The notes beneath the pieces are model-generated. The model worked only from the letters and a program-made list of their open reading frames with translations, was not told where the DNA came from and did no database searches. The translations under genes and the position numbers were made by a program. A stretch of DNA of 14,462 nt from Bdellovibrionales bacterium (GTDB taxonomy: Bacteria > Bdellovibrionota > Bdellovibrionia > Bdellovibrionales > UBA1609), in assembly GCA_027451425.1 (NCBI GenBank), contig DAIDJH010000011.1, forward strand, positions 1 to 14,462, given 5' to 3'. This document shows positions 1-6,470 of this stretch, piece by piece; within the stretch, counting starts at the first letter, position 1, and each line of letters opens with the position of its first letter.

Positions 1-780
1 AGCCATCGCCGAGGGATAGCGGGTGTTGCCGAAGGTTTTTTCCGTACCTTTCGCGAATTGAGTCAGATGATTCTGCTTTTGCCTCTTTACGCCATGGGGT
101 GCGCTTGGATTGGCCTTGCAATTTTGCCAGGCCTTGCCGTGTTCCACTGGACATTTCTTGCGACGCGCTTGTGGCCGACACTTGGTCGATTGTGGGCGCT
201 TGGATTTTGCGCGTGTTTTGGTTATTTGCTTTACGGCTTGTCGCTTATTGTTTTATTGCCGGCTCTTAATAAAATATTGCATCTCAAGCTTAAAGAATGG
301 CGCGGGCCCTACTACTCGCTCCCAGCTGTGCCGTGGTTCATCCATAACGGTATCACATATATAATGAGGTTTACATTTTTGGAATTTATTACGCCAAGCC
401 CCTTGAACATAATGTTTTACCGTTGGATGGGCATGCGGATCGGTCGCGGCACGGTGATCAATTCATCGCACATTTCAGATCCGTGCCTCATCAAAATGGG
501 CGAGAAAGTGACGATCGGCGGTTCGGCGACGATCGTCGGGCACTATGGGCAGGGCGGTTATCTTGTGTTGGCTCCCGTCGCGATCGGCGATCGTGCAACA
601 ATAGGCCTACGAGCGACGATTATGGGCGGGGCGACTATCGGTCGTGAGGCTAAAATTCTGCCGCACTCGGTGGTTATGCCGAAAACAGTCGTACCGGATG
701 GCGAAATTTGGGGTGGCGTCCCGGCTCGCAAAATGTCCTTGAGTGACCTTGCGACTATGCCGAGCAAGAAATCAGCCTAA
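1..780 (+). CDS. Membrane-anchored hexapeptide-repeat acyltransferase, 5'-partial
   Basis: The reading frame is open from base 1 with no stop, so I treat this as the C-terminal part of a longer protein. The first possible internal start is a TTG at 58, but it has no Shine-Dalgarno sequence and the 19 codons before it read like coding sequence. The visible part has two to three hydrophobic segments (around MILLLPLYAMG and again around FGYLLYGLSLIVLLP). A left-handed beta-helix follows, with repeated [IV]G-x-x-[AT]-x-[IV] hexapeptides (IGGSATIVG, IGDRATIGLRATIMG, IGREAKI), ending in the WGGVPARK motif common at the end of such transferases. The family acylates or acetylates sugars, amino acids or lipids; the membrane segments suggest an envelope substrate, which cannot be named from this. 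Membrane-bound terminal domains of some peptide synthetases have a similar layout. It ends 9 bp inside the convergent trmFO. Family call firm, substrate unknown. Confidence 0.75.
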   Translation, partial: SHRRGIAGVAEGFFRTFRELSQMILLLPLYAMGCAWIGLAILPGLAVFHWTFLATRLWPTLGRLWALGFCACFGYLLYGLSLIVLLPALNKILHLKLKEWRGPYYSLPAVPWFIHNGITYIMRFTFLEFITPSPLNIMFYRWMGMRIGRGTVINSSHISDPCLIKMGEKVTIGGSATIVGHYGQGGYLVLAPVAIGDRATIGLRATIMGGATIGREAKILPHSVVMPKTVVPDGEIWGGVPARKMSLSDLATMPSKKSA

Positions 781-2118
781 CCACGTTAATAGCGCGGATT
801 TGGCTCGTGTGATTTGCAGTTCACGCTTTTTCTCGCGTTCGGCCTGTGTGCGAACGTTCATGCCTTCAATCAACGGAAATAAACCAAAATTGATGTTAGT
901 CGGTTGAAACTCATCTTTAGCTTCGGTTATTGCGTTGAGAAGCGAACCCAATGCCGAGAGGCGGGGGGGGAGCGAAATTTCGCGCCCATTTAATTGATCG
1001 TTTAAAAATCGAGCCACCAGTAGACCGATGCACGTTGAATCAAAATATCCTTCTACACCGGTCATTTGACCGGCGAAATACAGCCACGGGTCGCGCGGGC
1101 TTGATAATACTCTCGTGAGTTTTCGCGGCGAGTGGATGTAGAGATTGCGATGGATGCTGCCAAGTTTTAAAAACTCGGCGTTTTCAAGGCCGGGGATCAT
1201 ACGGAATACGCGTTGTTGCTCGCCATAAGTCATTTTTGTTTGAAACCCGACCATGTTGTATGCCGTGGCTTCGCGGTTTTCTTGTCGCAATTGTACAACC
1301 GCAAAGGGCTTTTTGCCGGTTTCGGGGTGGCGAATTCCATTCGGCGACATGGGCCCAAATTTGGGGGTGAGCGGCCCTCGGTCGACCATGGCCTCGATTG
1401 GCATGCAGCCTTCAAAGTAAGGAGTTTTTTCGAACTCCTTCGGTTCAACTTTGCGAGCGCTTGCTATCGCCTCAATGAGCGCGAAATACTGCTCCTTACT
1501 AAGAGGGCAATTGACGTAATCTTTTGTGCCGCGATCAAAGCGGTCAGCTTTGAACGCAATGGACGTGTCGATCGTGTCAGCGTCGATGACCGGTGCGATA
1601 GCGTCAAAAAAATATAAAAAGTCCGAGGTGTCGCTGGGCGAAGCGAGATGGTCGCGGATACTGGCTGCAAGAGACTCGTGTGTGAGTGGGCCAGTTGCTA
1701 TCACGGTAGGTCTTGGGATTTCATCAATAGAAGTAATGAGACGGCGTTCGACTTGAATGCGCGGGTGAGTCGTGATCGCGTGCGTGACCGCGGTGGCGAA
1801 AAGTTCGCGATCCACCCCGAGTGCCATCCCGGCGGGAACGTTTGACTCGCGGGCTGCGCGTAAAATCAATGAATTGAGTTTGTCGGCCTCCCACTTCAGT
1901 TGTCCTGGAGCCGAATAGTCGGTTTGTGAACCGAGCGAGTTGGAGCATACAAGTTCCGCGAAATGACTAGTTTTGTGAGCGGGGCTGGTCGCTGTGCCGC
2001 GCATCTCGATAAGCACAACATTGTGACCCATTTCAGCGAGCTGCCATGCACACTCGCTGCCGGCAAGACCGCCGCCCACCACGTGAACAGTTCGTTTGTC
2101 CAGATTCGTGTTACTCAT
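772..2118 (-). CDS. trmFO: TrmFO, folate/FAD-dependent tRNA U54 C5-methyltransferase
   Basis: Makes 5-methyluridine (ribothymidine) at position 54 of the tRNA T-loop, with methylenetetrahydrofolate as carbon donor and FADH2 as reductant, in the cytoplasm. With the start at 2118 the protein has 448 residues, normal for the family. The N-terminal FAD motif VGGGLAGSE is at residues 14-22. The two conserved family cysteines are in ELVCSNS (C58) and YVNCPLS (C204). C-terminal hallmarks GVEGYFDS and NINFGLFP are present, so the enzyme looks intact. An in-frame ATG at 2178 would add 20 residues that look nothing like a TrmFO N terminus; I prefer the ATG at 2118, which puts the Rossmann strand at the usual distance. 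Neither start has a good Shine-Dalgarno. A -10-like TGTAAT (minus strand, 2134-2129) would start transcription almost at the 2118 ATG. The ATG overlaps that of the divergent PAS gene. A run of eight G (963-970, + strand) lies in the C-terminal coding part. Confidence 0.95.
   Translation of the reverse strand: MSNTNLDKRTVHVVGGGLAGSECAWQLAEMGHNVVLIEMRGTATSPAHKTSHFAELVCSNSLGSQTDYSAPGQLKWEADKLNSLILRAARESNVPAGMALGVDRELFATAVTHAITTHPRIQVERRLITSIDEIPRPTVIATGPLTHESLAASIRDHLASPSDTSDFLYFFDAIAPVIDADTIDTSIAFKADRFDRGTKDYVNCPLSKEQYFALIEAIASARKVEPKEFEKTPYFEGCMPIEAMVDRGPLTPKFGPMSPNGIRHPETGKKPFAVVQLRQENREATAYNMVGFQTKMTYGEQQRVFRMIPGLENAEFLKLGSIHRNLYIHSPRKLTRVLSSPRDPWLYFAGQMTGVEGYFDSTCIGLLVARFLNDQLNGREISLPPRLSALGSLLNAITEAKDEFQPTNINFGLFPLIEGMNVRTQAEREKKRELQITRAKSALLTWLG
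1419..1440 (-). repeat. Perfect 8-bp inverted repeat (hairpin) inside trmFO
   Basis: AAGGAGTT and AACTCCTT flank a 6-base spacer, so the trmFO mRNA could form an 8-bp stem. It lies in codons for KEFEKTPYF. There is no T-run after it, so it is not a standard intrinsic terminator. It may be chance or an mRNA-structure element. Confidence 0.4.
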
Positions 2119-2971
2119 GAACGAAACCATTACAAAAACTGCAGCCGTTTCGCAAGATATCAGAATGGAGTTCTCCATTTACGATCCGTTTCTCGATCCG
2201 GTTCTTGTGATCTCCGATGAGGGGGCCATTCAATATATTAACCCAGCGGGTCGCGCGTGGCTGACGATTGAAAAAGTCAATGTGGTGGGCAAGCCGCTCG
2301 ACGAGCTAGTCTTTTTCAGAGATACGGAAATGTTCGAAAACGCTGGGAAATTAGAGGCATGGCAATCCACCTCGCCAGAAAAGGCAAATTTTCGGTTTGC
2401 TGCCAATCAGTATGAGGGGGGCGCCACTGTATCGATTCAAAAGGTCCCTTATGCAGACGATCACGTTTACGCCATTATTGTGCGCGATTTGACGTTTGCT
2501 TCGACAATCAGTGTTGAAGGGTGGAATCAGGCCAAAGCTGATCGCATGGATCAAACCATTACGTCCACGGCGAGCATCGCCGCCGATACGGCCCTCATTA
2601 ATCAAACTAAACTGGTTGATGAAATCACGCTGACGAAATCCGTCGGCAAAGAACCGGTGGCTCGTCATCAGACCCGCATGAATATTTTTGTGGTAAAGCA
2701 TAAGCTTGCATTACTTGGGCACACAAATTTGTTATCGTCAAATTGGATTGAAGCGGAAGTGAAGGCAAACAATCTGGCGGTGGGGCTCTCCTGCAATCTT
2801 GAAATGCTCGGTACGCCAGATCTTAAATTTATCACGGCCGGCGGCAAGATCATCGATATTCAACCCAGCGAGCATGATTCAGTGCGCGTGCGCTTTCAAT
2901 TTGAAAATTTAAGCGTACTTACCAAGCGTGCCATAGATGAATTTTTGGCCAAGCATTCGACAACGCTATAG
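2117..2971 (+). CDS. PAS-domain protein with degenerate PilZ-like C-terminal domain
   Basis: A soluble 284-residue protein with no signal peptide or membrane segment. Residues about 20-125 look like a PAS sensor fold (DPFLDPVLVISDEGAIQYIN, then INPAGRAWL and IVRDLT, typical of PAS strands and the closing strand). A linker of about 60 residues rich in T, A and D follows. The last 95 residues (from NIFVVKHKLALLGHTN to FENLSVLTKRAIDEFL) resemble a PilZ barrel and its closing helix, but the c-di-GMP-binding RxxxR and [DN]xSxxG motifs are missing, so nucleotide binding is doubtful. There is no histidine kinase, GGDEF or other output domain. Start choice is uncertain: ATG 2117, ATG 2165 (MEFSIYDPF) and TTG 2096 all lack a clear ribosome site. 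It lies 19 bp upstream of the dciA-like gene and is probably co-transcribed with it. Function unknown; a sensory or adaptor role is inference. Confidence 0.7.
   Translation: MNETITKTAAVSQDIRMEFSIYDPFLDPVLVISDEGAIQYINPAGRAWLTIEKVNVVGKPLDELVFFRDTEMFENAGKLEAWQSTSPEKANFRFAANQYEGGATVSIQKVPYADDHVYAIIVRDLTFASTISVEGWNQAKADRMDQTITSTASIAADTALINQTKLVDEITLTKSVGKEPVARHQTRMNIFVVKHKLALLGHTNLLSSNWIEAEVKANNLAVGLSCNLEMLGTPDLKFITAGGKIIDIQPSEHDSVRVRFQFENLSVLTKRAIDEFLAKHSTTL
2164..2179. repeat. AATGGAG-TT-CTCCATT palindrome between the trmFO and PAS gene starts
   Basis: Perfect 7-bp arms around a 2-base centre. Each arm holds an ATG: 2165-2167 on the plus strand (alternative PAS-gene start) and 2178-2176 on the minus strand (alternative trmFO start). 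It lies 46-61 nt upstream of the preferred trmFO ATG, where an operator could sit, but it is also coding sequence for the PAS protein if that starts at 2117. The inverted repeat is seen directly; an operator role is speculative. Confidence 0.4.
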
Positions 2972-2990
2972 TGGACGCGATGTCTGCGCG

Positions 2991-3422
2991 ATGGTAAACA
3001 GTACGACGATGAGTCGATCCAGAAGTCAAAAAGAGCCACAACTCGTTGCGGACATTTTATTTAGTGTGCTGAAGCAAAAGAAAACAGCACTGGGCAGCCA
3101 ATTTATTCGGTGGCGGTTATGGAACGAGTGGAAAGACGTCGTTGGCGCCGAAATAGCATCCCACACTGTTCCTGTGCAATTCATTCGCGGCGAACTCTAT
3201 GTTTGGGTGAAGTCGGCCGCTCGCATGCAGGATCTCATTTTTTTGGTTCAACCGTTACGTGAAAAAATCAATCGGTTCGCTGGGCAGAATTGGGTTAAAT
3301 ATATTAGATTTACTCTTGATCGCAGGTCTGTGCCGATGCCTGAAGAAACCGAATCGGGTTTAAGGGAATTCCTTGCCAAGACAGCTCCCAATGAAGATGA
3401 GGGGCCTCCACGCGACCCGTAG
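2991..3422 (+). CDS. dciA: DciA-family (DUF721) protein, putative replicative helicase loader
   Basis: DciA proteins are thought to assist loading of the replicative helicase DnaB in bacteria without DnaC or DnaI; this is family knowledge. The 143-residue protein carries the DUF721 core: a basic N-terminal tail, then WNEWKDVVGAEIASHTVPV at about residues 43-61, GELYVWVKSAARMQDL at about 67-82, a helix LREKINRFAG and the closing strand VKYIRFTL. About 35 acidic, proline-rich residues follow, longer than the minimal core. I chose the ATG at 2991; ATG 3009 (MSRSRSQKEP) is equally plausible, and an upstream frame from 2937 would overlap the previous gene. No start has a good Shine-Dalgarno. It probably forms an operon with the PAS gene 19 bp before it. 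The last 113 bp are antisense to the M23 peptidase gene, which explains the extra tail and may constrain both sequences. Confidence 0.8.
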   Translation: MVNSTTMSRSRSQKEPQLVADILFSVLKQKKTALGSQFIRWRLWNEWKDVVGAEIASHTVPVQFIRGELYVWVKSAARMQDLIFLVQPLREKINRFAGQNWVKYIRFTLDRRSVPMPEETESGLREFLAKTAPNEDEGPPRDP

Positions 3423-4188
3423 CGCCCGAAAGACCGATGGTCTCGCCGCGTTTCACTTGCGCGCCGGCGGCGACGTCGAATTTTGATAGATGCATATATT
3501 CGCTGTAAATCCCGCCACCATGATTGAGGATTATAATGTTACCGGTGAGCGGCGACTCGCCTTTGTAAACGACTTGGCCATCCGCGGCGGCAAGAACTGG
3601 TGTGCGCATCGGCGCGTGTAAGTCGATCCCTGTATGGTAATATGGTTGGCCGCCAGGTGGGGTGCGTGGGGATGCAAATCCGGATGTCACGCGAATATCA
3701 TGTAGTGGTCGATGCCAACATTCGTGAAAATTAAACGACCCATGGACCGGGGTTGTAATCTTCTTTAAACGAGCAAACTCGGCATCGGCATCGGCTTCGC
3801 TAAAATTTGAAAGCCGTGTACGCACGCTTGCCGGTAAACGCAGCAACGAACTCTTTGATAAACTCGGAATATCAACTTTCACGATGCCGGTAAAAAAGAT
3901 TTCGCGCGGGCTGCGAAACAATCCGCCGTGAGTATAGCTCGTTCGCCCGACAATAGTGACAGAAGGCCTGGCTGCAACGCCAACAAACGCAGTTTGGTGA
4001 TTCAACCAGGTCGCATTAGTGTTTGAAATCGAAAGGTAAGAGCCTTTTTTTCTATTTGGCCAATGAATCTCTAAAAAATCGCCGACGTTCGCTTGCGTAG
4101 GCAAGACAACGGGTGGAGCGACAAAAAAGTCGGCGCCGATGAGGTACGAGGGCAGAAGTAGTACGGTTAAACCGAGTCTGAGCGTCAG
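3310..4188 (-). CDS. Exported M23 (LytM-type) zinc metallopeptidase
   Basis: M23 enzymes cut peptide cross-links in peptidoglycan. The C-terminal domain has an intact active site: HTGIDL supplies the first zinc ligands (H185, D189), EYMHLS the second-shell histidine and HLHWEL the third ligand (H264, H266), numbered from the CTG at 4188. The N-terminal half (about residues 20-115) looks beta-rich and Ig-like, as in other periplasmic M23 proteins. The first standard start in frame is TTG 4104, but the 28 codons before it encode a signal-peptide-like stretch (TLRLGLTVLLLPSYLIGA, then DFF), with no ATG, GTG or TTG in it. I therefore extend to CTG 4188, which overlaps the mlaD stop as CTGA, like the ATGA junctions elsewhere in this operon. 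ATT 4233 is another possibility. Use 4104 as the conservative start. Last gene of the Mla operon. Family certain, start uncertain. Confidence 0.88.
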   Translation of the reverse strand: MTLRLGLTVLLLPSYLIGADFFVAPPVVLPTQANVGDFLEIHWPNRKKGSYLSISNTNATWLNHQTAFVGVAARPSVTIVGRTSYTHGGLFRSPREIFFTGIVKVDIPSLSKSSLLRLPASVRTRLSNFSEADADAEFARLKKITTPVHGSFNFHECWHRPLHDIRVTSGFASPRTPPGGQPYYHTGIDLHAPMRTPVLAAADGQVVYKGESPLTGNIIILNHGGGIYSEYMHLSKFDVAAGAQVKRGETIGLSGATGRVEAPHLHWELSWQGIPLNPIRFLQASAQTCDQE

Positions 4189-4988
4189 TGTCCGTTGTGA
4201 CTTTCTTGGTTCTGCCGAATAGCCTCGCGCAATAAGGGCTTTAAATATCGATTGCGTGGTTCATCCCCCAGTATACTGACTAAACGATCATGTAACGTCG
4301 GGTCATTGATCAGCCGCCCGAGCGTCCCATCACCGTTATCAATTTTCTTTAAAATATTTTTTAAATGCCAAAATGATTCTCGGATGTCGGGTTCATCGGC
4401 AAGTTTTGAAATATTAGTGCTCGCGGTTGAAATATTCGTGGTTGCGGTCGACAGATTATCGACCAGGGTGGCCAGCCGGTCATTTGAATTCAAGGCATTG
4501 AGCAGATCGTTGAACTCTTGCAGGGTGTGAAGAGCGATCGATAAATCGGGGCCCTTACCGTTGGTGAGCATATCGATAAAATCATTTTCATTCTGCGATG
4601 GGATGAGCGATCCGGATTTGAGTGGAGTCTCTCCGGCGCGGCCGGGATTGATATAAACGTATTTATCACCCAGTGCGCCTTGCGTACGAATCGATGCGAT
4701 CGATGATTTCGTCAACCTTTTGGCGGCTTCGCTTAAAACTTCAACAGATACGACCATTGAGGAGTCATCGCCAAACGTGATTTTGCGTACATCGCCCGCG
4801 TCCATGCCGGAAATCGAGACGACGCTCCCTTTGGCAAGACCTTGAGTCGATTGAAAATGAATTTTAAAATATGAATACGAATGAAAAAAATTATGATCGC
4901 CGCTGAACATAATGATGGAGGCGAGAACAATCCCCACTCCCGCCACCATGAACATGCCGATTTTGGTTTTAGACACGGGTTCAGTCAC
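4185..4988 (-). CDS. mlaD: MlaD-like MCE-domain phospholipid transport protein
   Basis: Substrate-binding component of the Mla inner-membrane lipid transporter; MCE domains form hexameric rings in the periplasm through which phospholipid passes. Residues 9-28 form the N-terminal membrane anchor (KIGMFMVAGVGIVLASIIMF). The MCE domain spans about 40-117, with GLAKGSVVSISGMDAGDV and the closing RTQGALGDKYVYINPG. The remaining 150 residues form a helical C-terminal extension not found in the shorter enterobacterial MlaD; it includes three S/T/A heptads (about 178-197). Starts at GTG 4988, supported by a purine-rich GAGGGGG four bases upstream, and overlaps the mlaF stop by 8 bp. Its TGA overlaps the proposed start of the M23 gene. 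With mlaE and mlaF just upstream, assignment is secure; direction of transport cannot be told from sequence. Confidence 0.93.
   Translation of the reverse strand: MTEPVSKTKIGMFMVAGVGIVLASIIMFSGDHNFFHSYSYFKIHFQSTQGLAKGSVVSISGMDAGDVRKITFGDDSSMVVSVEVLSEAAKRLTKSSIASIRTQGALGDKYVYINPGRAGETPLKSGSLIPSQNENDFIDMLTNGKGPDLSIALHTLQEFNDLLNALNSNDRLATLVDNLSTATTNISTASTNISKLADEPDIRESFWHLKNILKKIDNGDGTLGRLINDPTLHDRLVSILGDEPRNRYLKPLLREAIRQNQESHNGH
4406..4447 (-). repeat. Two tandem 21-bp repeats coding for heptads in MlaD
   Basis: 4406-4426 and 4427-4447 match at 18 of 21 positions and encode NISTAST and NISKLAD in the MlaD C-terminal helix; the preceding codons encode a related NLSTATT. The 7-residue period suggests in-frame duplication of a coiled-coil heptad. 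Confidence 0.6.
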
Positions 4989-5706
4989 CTTGCCCCCTCA
5001 CGAAAAGTTGTAAAATCTGTACGGGATCTTTTTTGAGATCCGCAACCGCTCCCAAATTTTCGACGTGGCCGTCTTCGAGAAATGCGAGCCTATCGCAAAC
5101 TCGAATCGCCGTGTCTAAATCGTGCGTAACTAAAATTGATGTTACGCCGGTCGATTTCAGTTGAACAATAAGGTTTTGAATTTTAACTGTGTTAGCCGGG
5201 TCAAGGCCGGCGGTGGGCTCATCGTACAGGATGACGTCGGGTTTCATGATGATGGCTCGCGCTAACCCCACGCGCTTTTGCATCCCGCCGGAGAGTTCCG
5301 CAGGTAAGAGCGACTCGGCACCTTGTAGATTAAACATTTGCAAGGTTGATAAGACGCGGTCGCGAATCTCGTGTTTACTTAAGTTCGTGTGCTCGCATAA
5401 CGGATAGGCGATATTGTCATAAACTGTCATGGAATCAAATAATGCGCCATTTTGAAAAACATAAGCTACGCGCTTGCGAATCTCAATTAGGTCGGATTCG
5501 TCGAGCTGAGTGACGTCTGTGCCATCAATTTGAATTTTGCCGGAGTCGGGCCGCTCGAGGCCGATAAGACTCCGCAAAATCACACTTTTGCCAGCACCTG
5601 AACCGCCGAGAAGGCCTAAGCACTCACCCTTTTTAACGTCAAAGTTTACGTCATCATGAATGACCTTTTTGCCGAACATCTTTCTGAAATGCGAAACTTC
5701 AATCAT
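4981..5706 (-). CDS. mlaF: MlaF-like ABC transporter ATPase
   Basis: Cytoplasmic ATPase that powers the MlaE permease. With the start at 5706 the protein has 241 residues. It carries Walker A GGSGAGKS (34-41), Q-loop Q85 (YVFQNGALF, the sequence typical of Mla/Ttg2A ATPases), ABC signature LSGGMQKR (138-145), Walker B VILYDEPTAGLD with D162 and E163, and switch histidine H195 (VTHD). All catalytic residues are present. Three in-frame starts exist: TTG 5727, ATG 5712 and ATG 5706. ATG 5706 overlaps the mlaE stop as ATGA and gives a standard N terminus; ATG 5712 is only two codons longer and cannot be excluded. The two ATGs lie in the arms of a short inverted repeat with GGAG in its loop. The gene overlaps mlaD by 8 bp at its 3' end. 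Confidence 0.94.
   Translation of the reverse strand: MIEVSHFRKMFGKKVIHDDVNFDVKKGECLGLLGGSGAGKSVILRSLIGLERPDSGKIQIDGTDVTQLDESDLIEIRKRVAYVFQNGALFDSMTVYDNIAYPLCEHTNLSKHEIRDRVLSTLQMFNLQGAESLLPAELSGGMQKRVGLARAIIMKPDVILYDEPTAGLDPANTVKIQNLIVQLKSTGVTSILVTHDLDTAIRVCDRLAFLEDGHVENLGAVADLKKDPVQILQLFVRGQGD
4993..4999 (-). promoter_or_regulatory. Ribosome binding site fixing the GTG start of mlaD
   Basis: GAGGGGG on the minus strand ends four bases before GTG 4988, inside the last codons of mlaF. It supports GTG as the start and suggests translational coupling with mlaF. Confidence 0.6.
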
Positions 5707-5716
5707 CTCCATGATT
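5701..5716 (-). repeat. Short inverted repeat at the mlaE/mlaF junction
   Basis: AATCAT-GGAG-ATGATT on the minus strand: 6-bp arms, loop GGAG. Both candidate mlaF ATG codons fall in the arms and the mlaE TGA in the second arm. Folding could affect mlaF initiation; it may also be chance. Confidence 0.35.
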
Positions 5717-6470
5717 GAATAATCCAAAATACTTTAGTTAAAAAATAGTCGCCGACAAGAATCATAATCGAAGACGATACGACGGCACGAGTGGTTGCGA
5801 CCCCCACGCCCTGCGTTCCCCGCTCGACGTTGAGCCCGTAGTAGCAGGCGGGGATGGCGATAAAAAGCGCGAAGAAAAATGTTTTGCCGATGCCGGAGAG
5901 ATAGTCGGCAAGAACGACCGTGGAGAAAACCTTTTGCCAGTAAAAACCGGCATCGAGCCGCAAATCGAGCGAGCCCACGACAAGTCCGCCAAAAATGCCA
6001 ATCGCATTCGCGAAGGCGGTGAGAATCGGCAGACAAATCACACAAGCGAGTACGCGCGGAATCACAATTTTTTTAATTGGTGACGTGCCAAGAGCGCGGA
6101 TGGCATCGATCTGCTGGGTGACCACCATCGAGGCGATTTCGGAGGTGATGCCCGCGCCGACGCGAGCCGCGAACATGAGACTTGCAAAAATTGGCCCGAG
6201 TTCACGAATAAACGATATCGAAACGAGTTTGGGGATGTATAGTTTCGCGCCAAATTTTTGCAGGCCAATGCCAAACTGTAGTGCCATCACCATGCCGACG
6301 CTCATCGCGACGACCAATACCAGCGGCAGCGAACGCACGCCGACGCTTTGAATTTGTACGATGAGAAGATCGAGGTACAGCGGCCGACGAAAAAGATCGC
6401 GCAGCATTTGCCCGGTGAGAACGGTGTTGCCGCCGACAAAGTCCAAAAATTTTTCAGTTTTGGCCGTCAT
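5703..6470 (-). CDS. mlaE: MlaE-like ABC transporter permease
   Basis: Inner-membrane permease of the Mla phospholipid transporter, 255 residues, the usual length of the MlaE (DUF140) family. Recognisable parts are the amphipathic N-terminal helix (LYLDLLIVQIQSVGVRSLPL), the conserved RELGPIFASLMFAARVGAGITSEI segment around residues 88-112 with the family's E and G residues, the IDAIRALGTSP coupling-helix region that should contact MlaF, and about five hydrophobic segments. ATG 6470 overlaps the stop of the upstream lipoprotein gene as ATGA, and its own TGA overlaps the mlaF ATG, so the genes are probably translationally coupled. No MlaB (STAS) gene accompanies it in this window. Assignment is secure. 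Confidence 0.94.
   Translation of the reverse strand: MTAKTEKFLDFVGGNTVLTGQMLRDLFRRPLYLDLLIVQIQSVGVRSLPLVLVVAMSVGMVMALQFGIGLQKFGAKLYIPKLVSISFIRELGPIFASLMFAARVGAGITSEIASMVVTQQIDAIRALGTSPIKKIVIPRVLACVICLPILTAFANAIGIFGGLVVGSLDLRLDAGFYWQKVFSTVVLADYLSGIGKTFFFALFIAIPACYYGLNVERGTQGVGVATTRAVVSSSIMILVGDYFLTKVFWIIQSWR

Noticed and set aside
772..780. Intrinsic terminator between the convergent acyltransferase and trmFO genes
   Set aside because: The genes overlap by 9 bp and no stem followed by a T-run is visible on either strand.
1213..1617. 134-codon open frame on the plus strand antisense to trmFO
   Set aside because: Falls wholly inside a well-supported gene, has no ribosome site and its translation shows no domain-like pattern.
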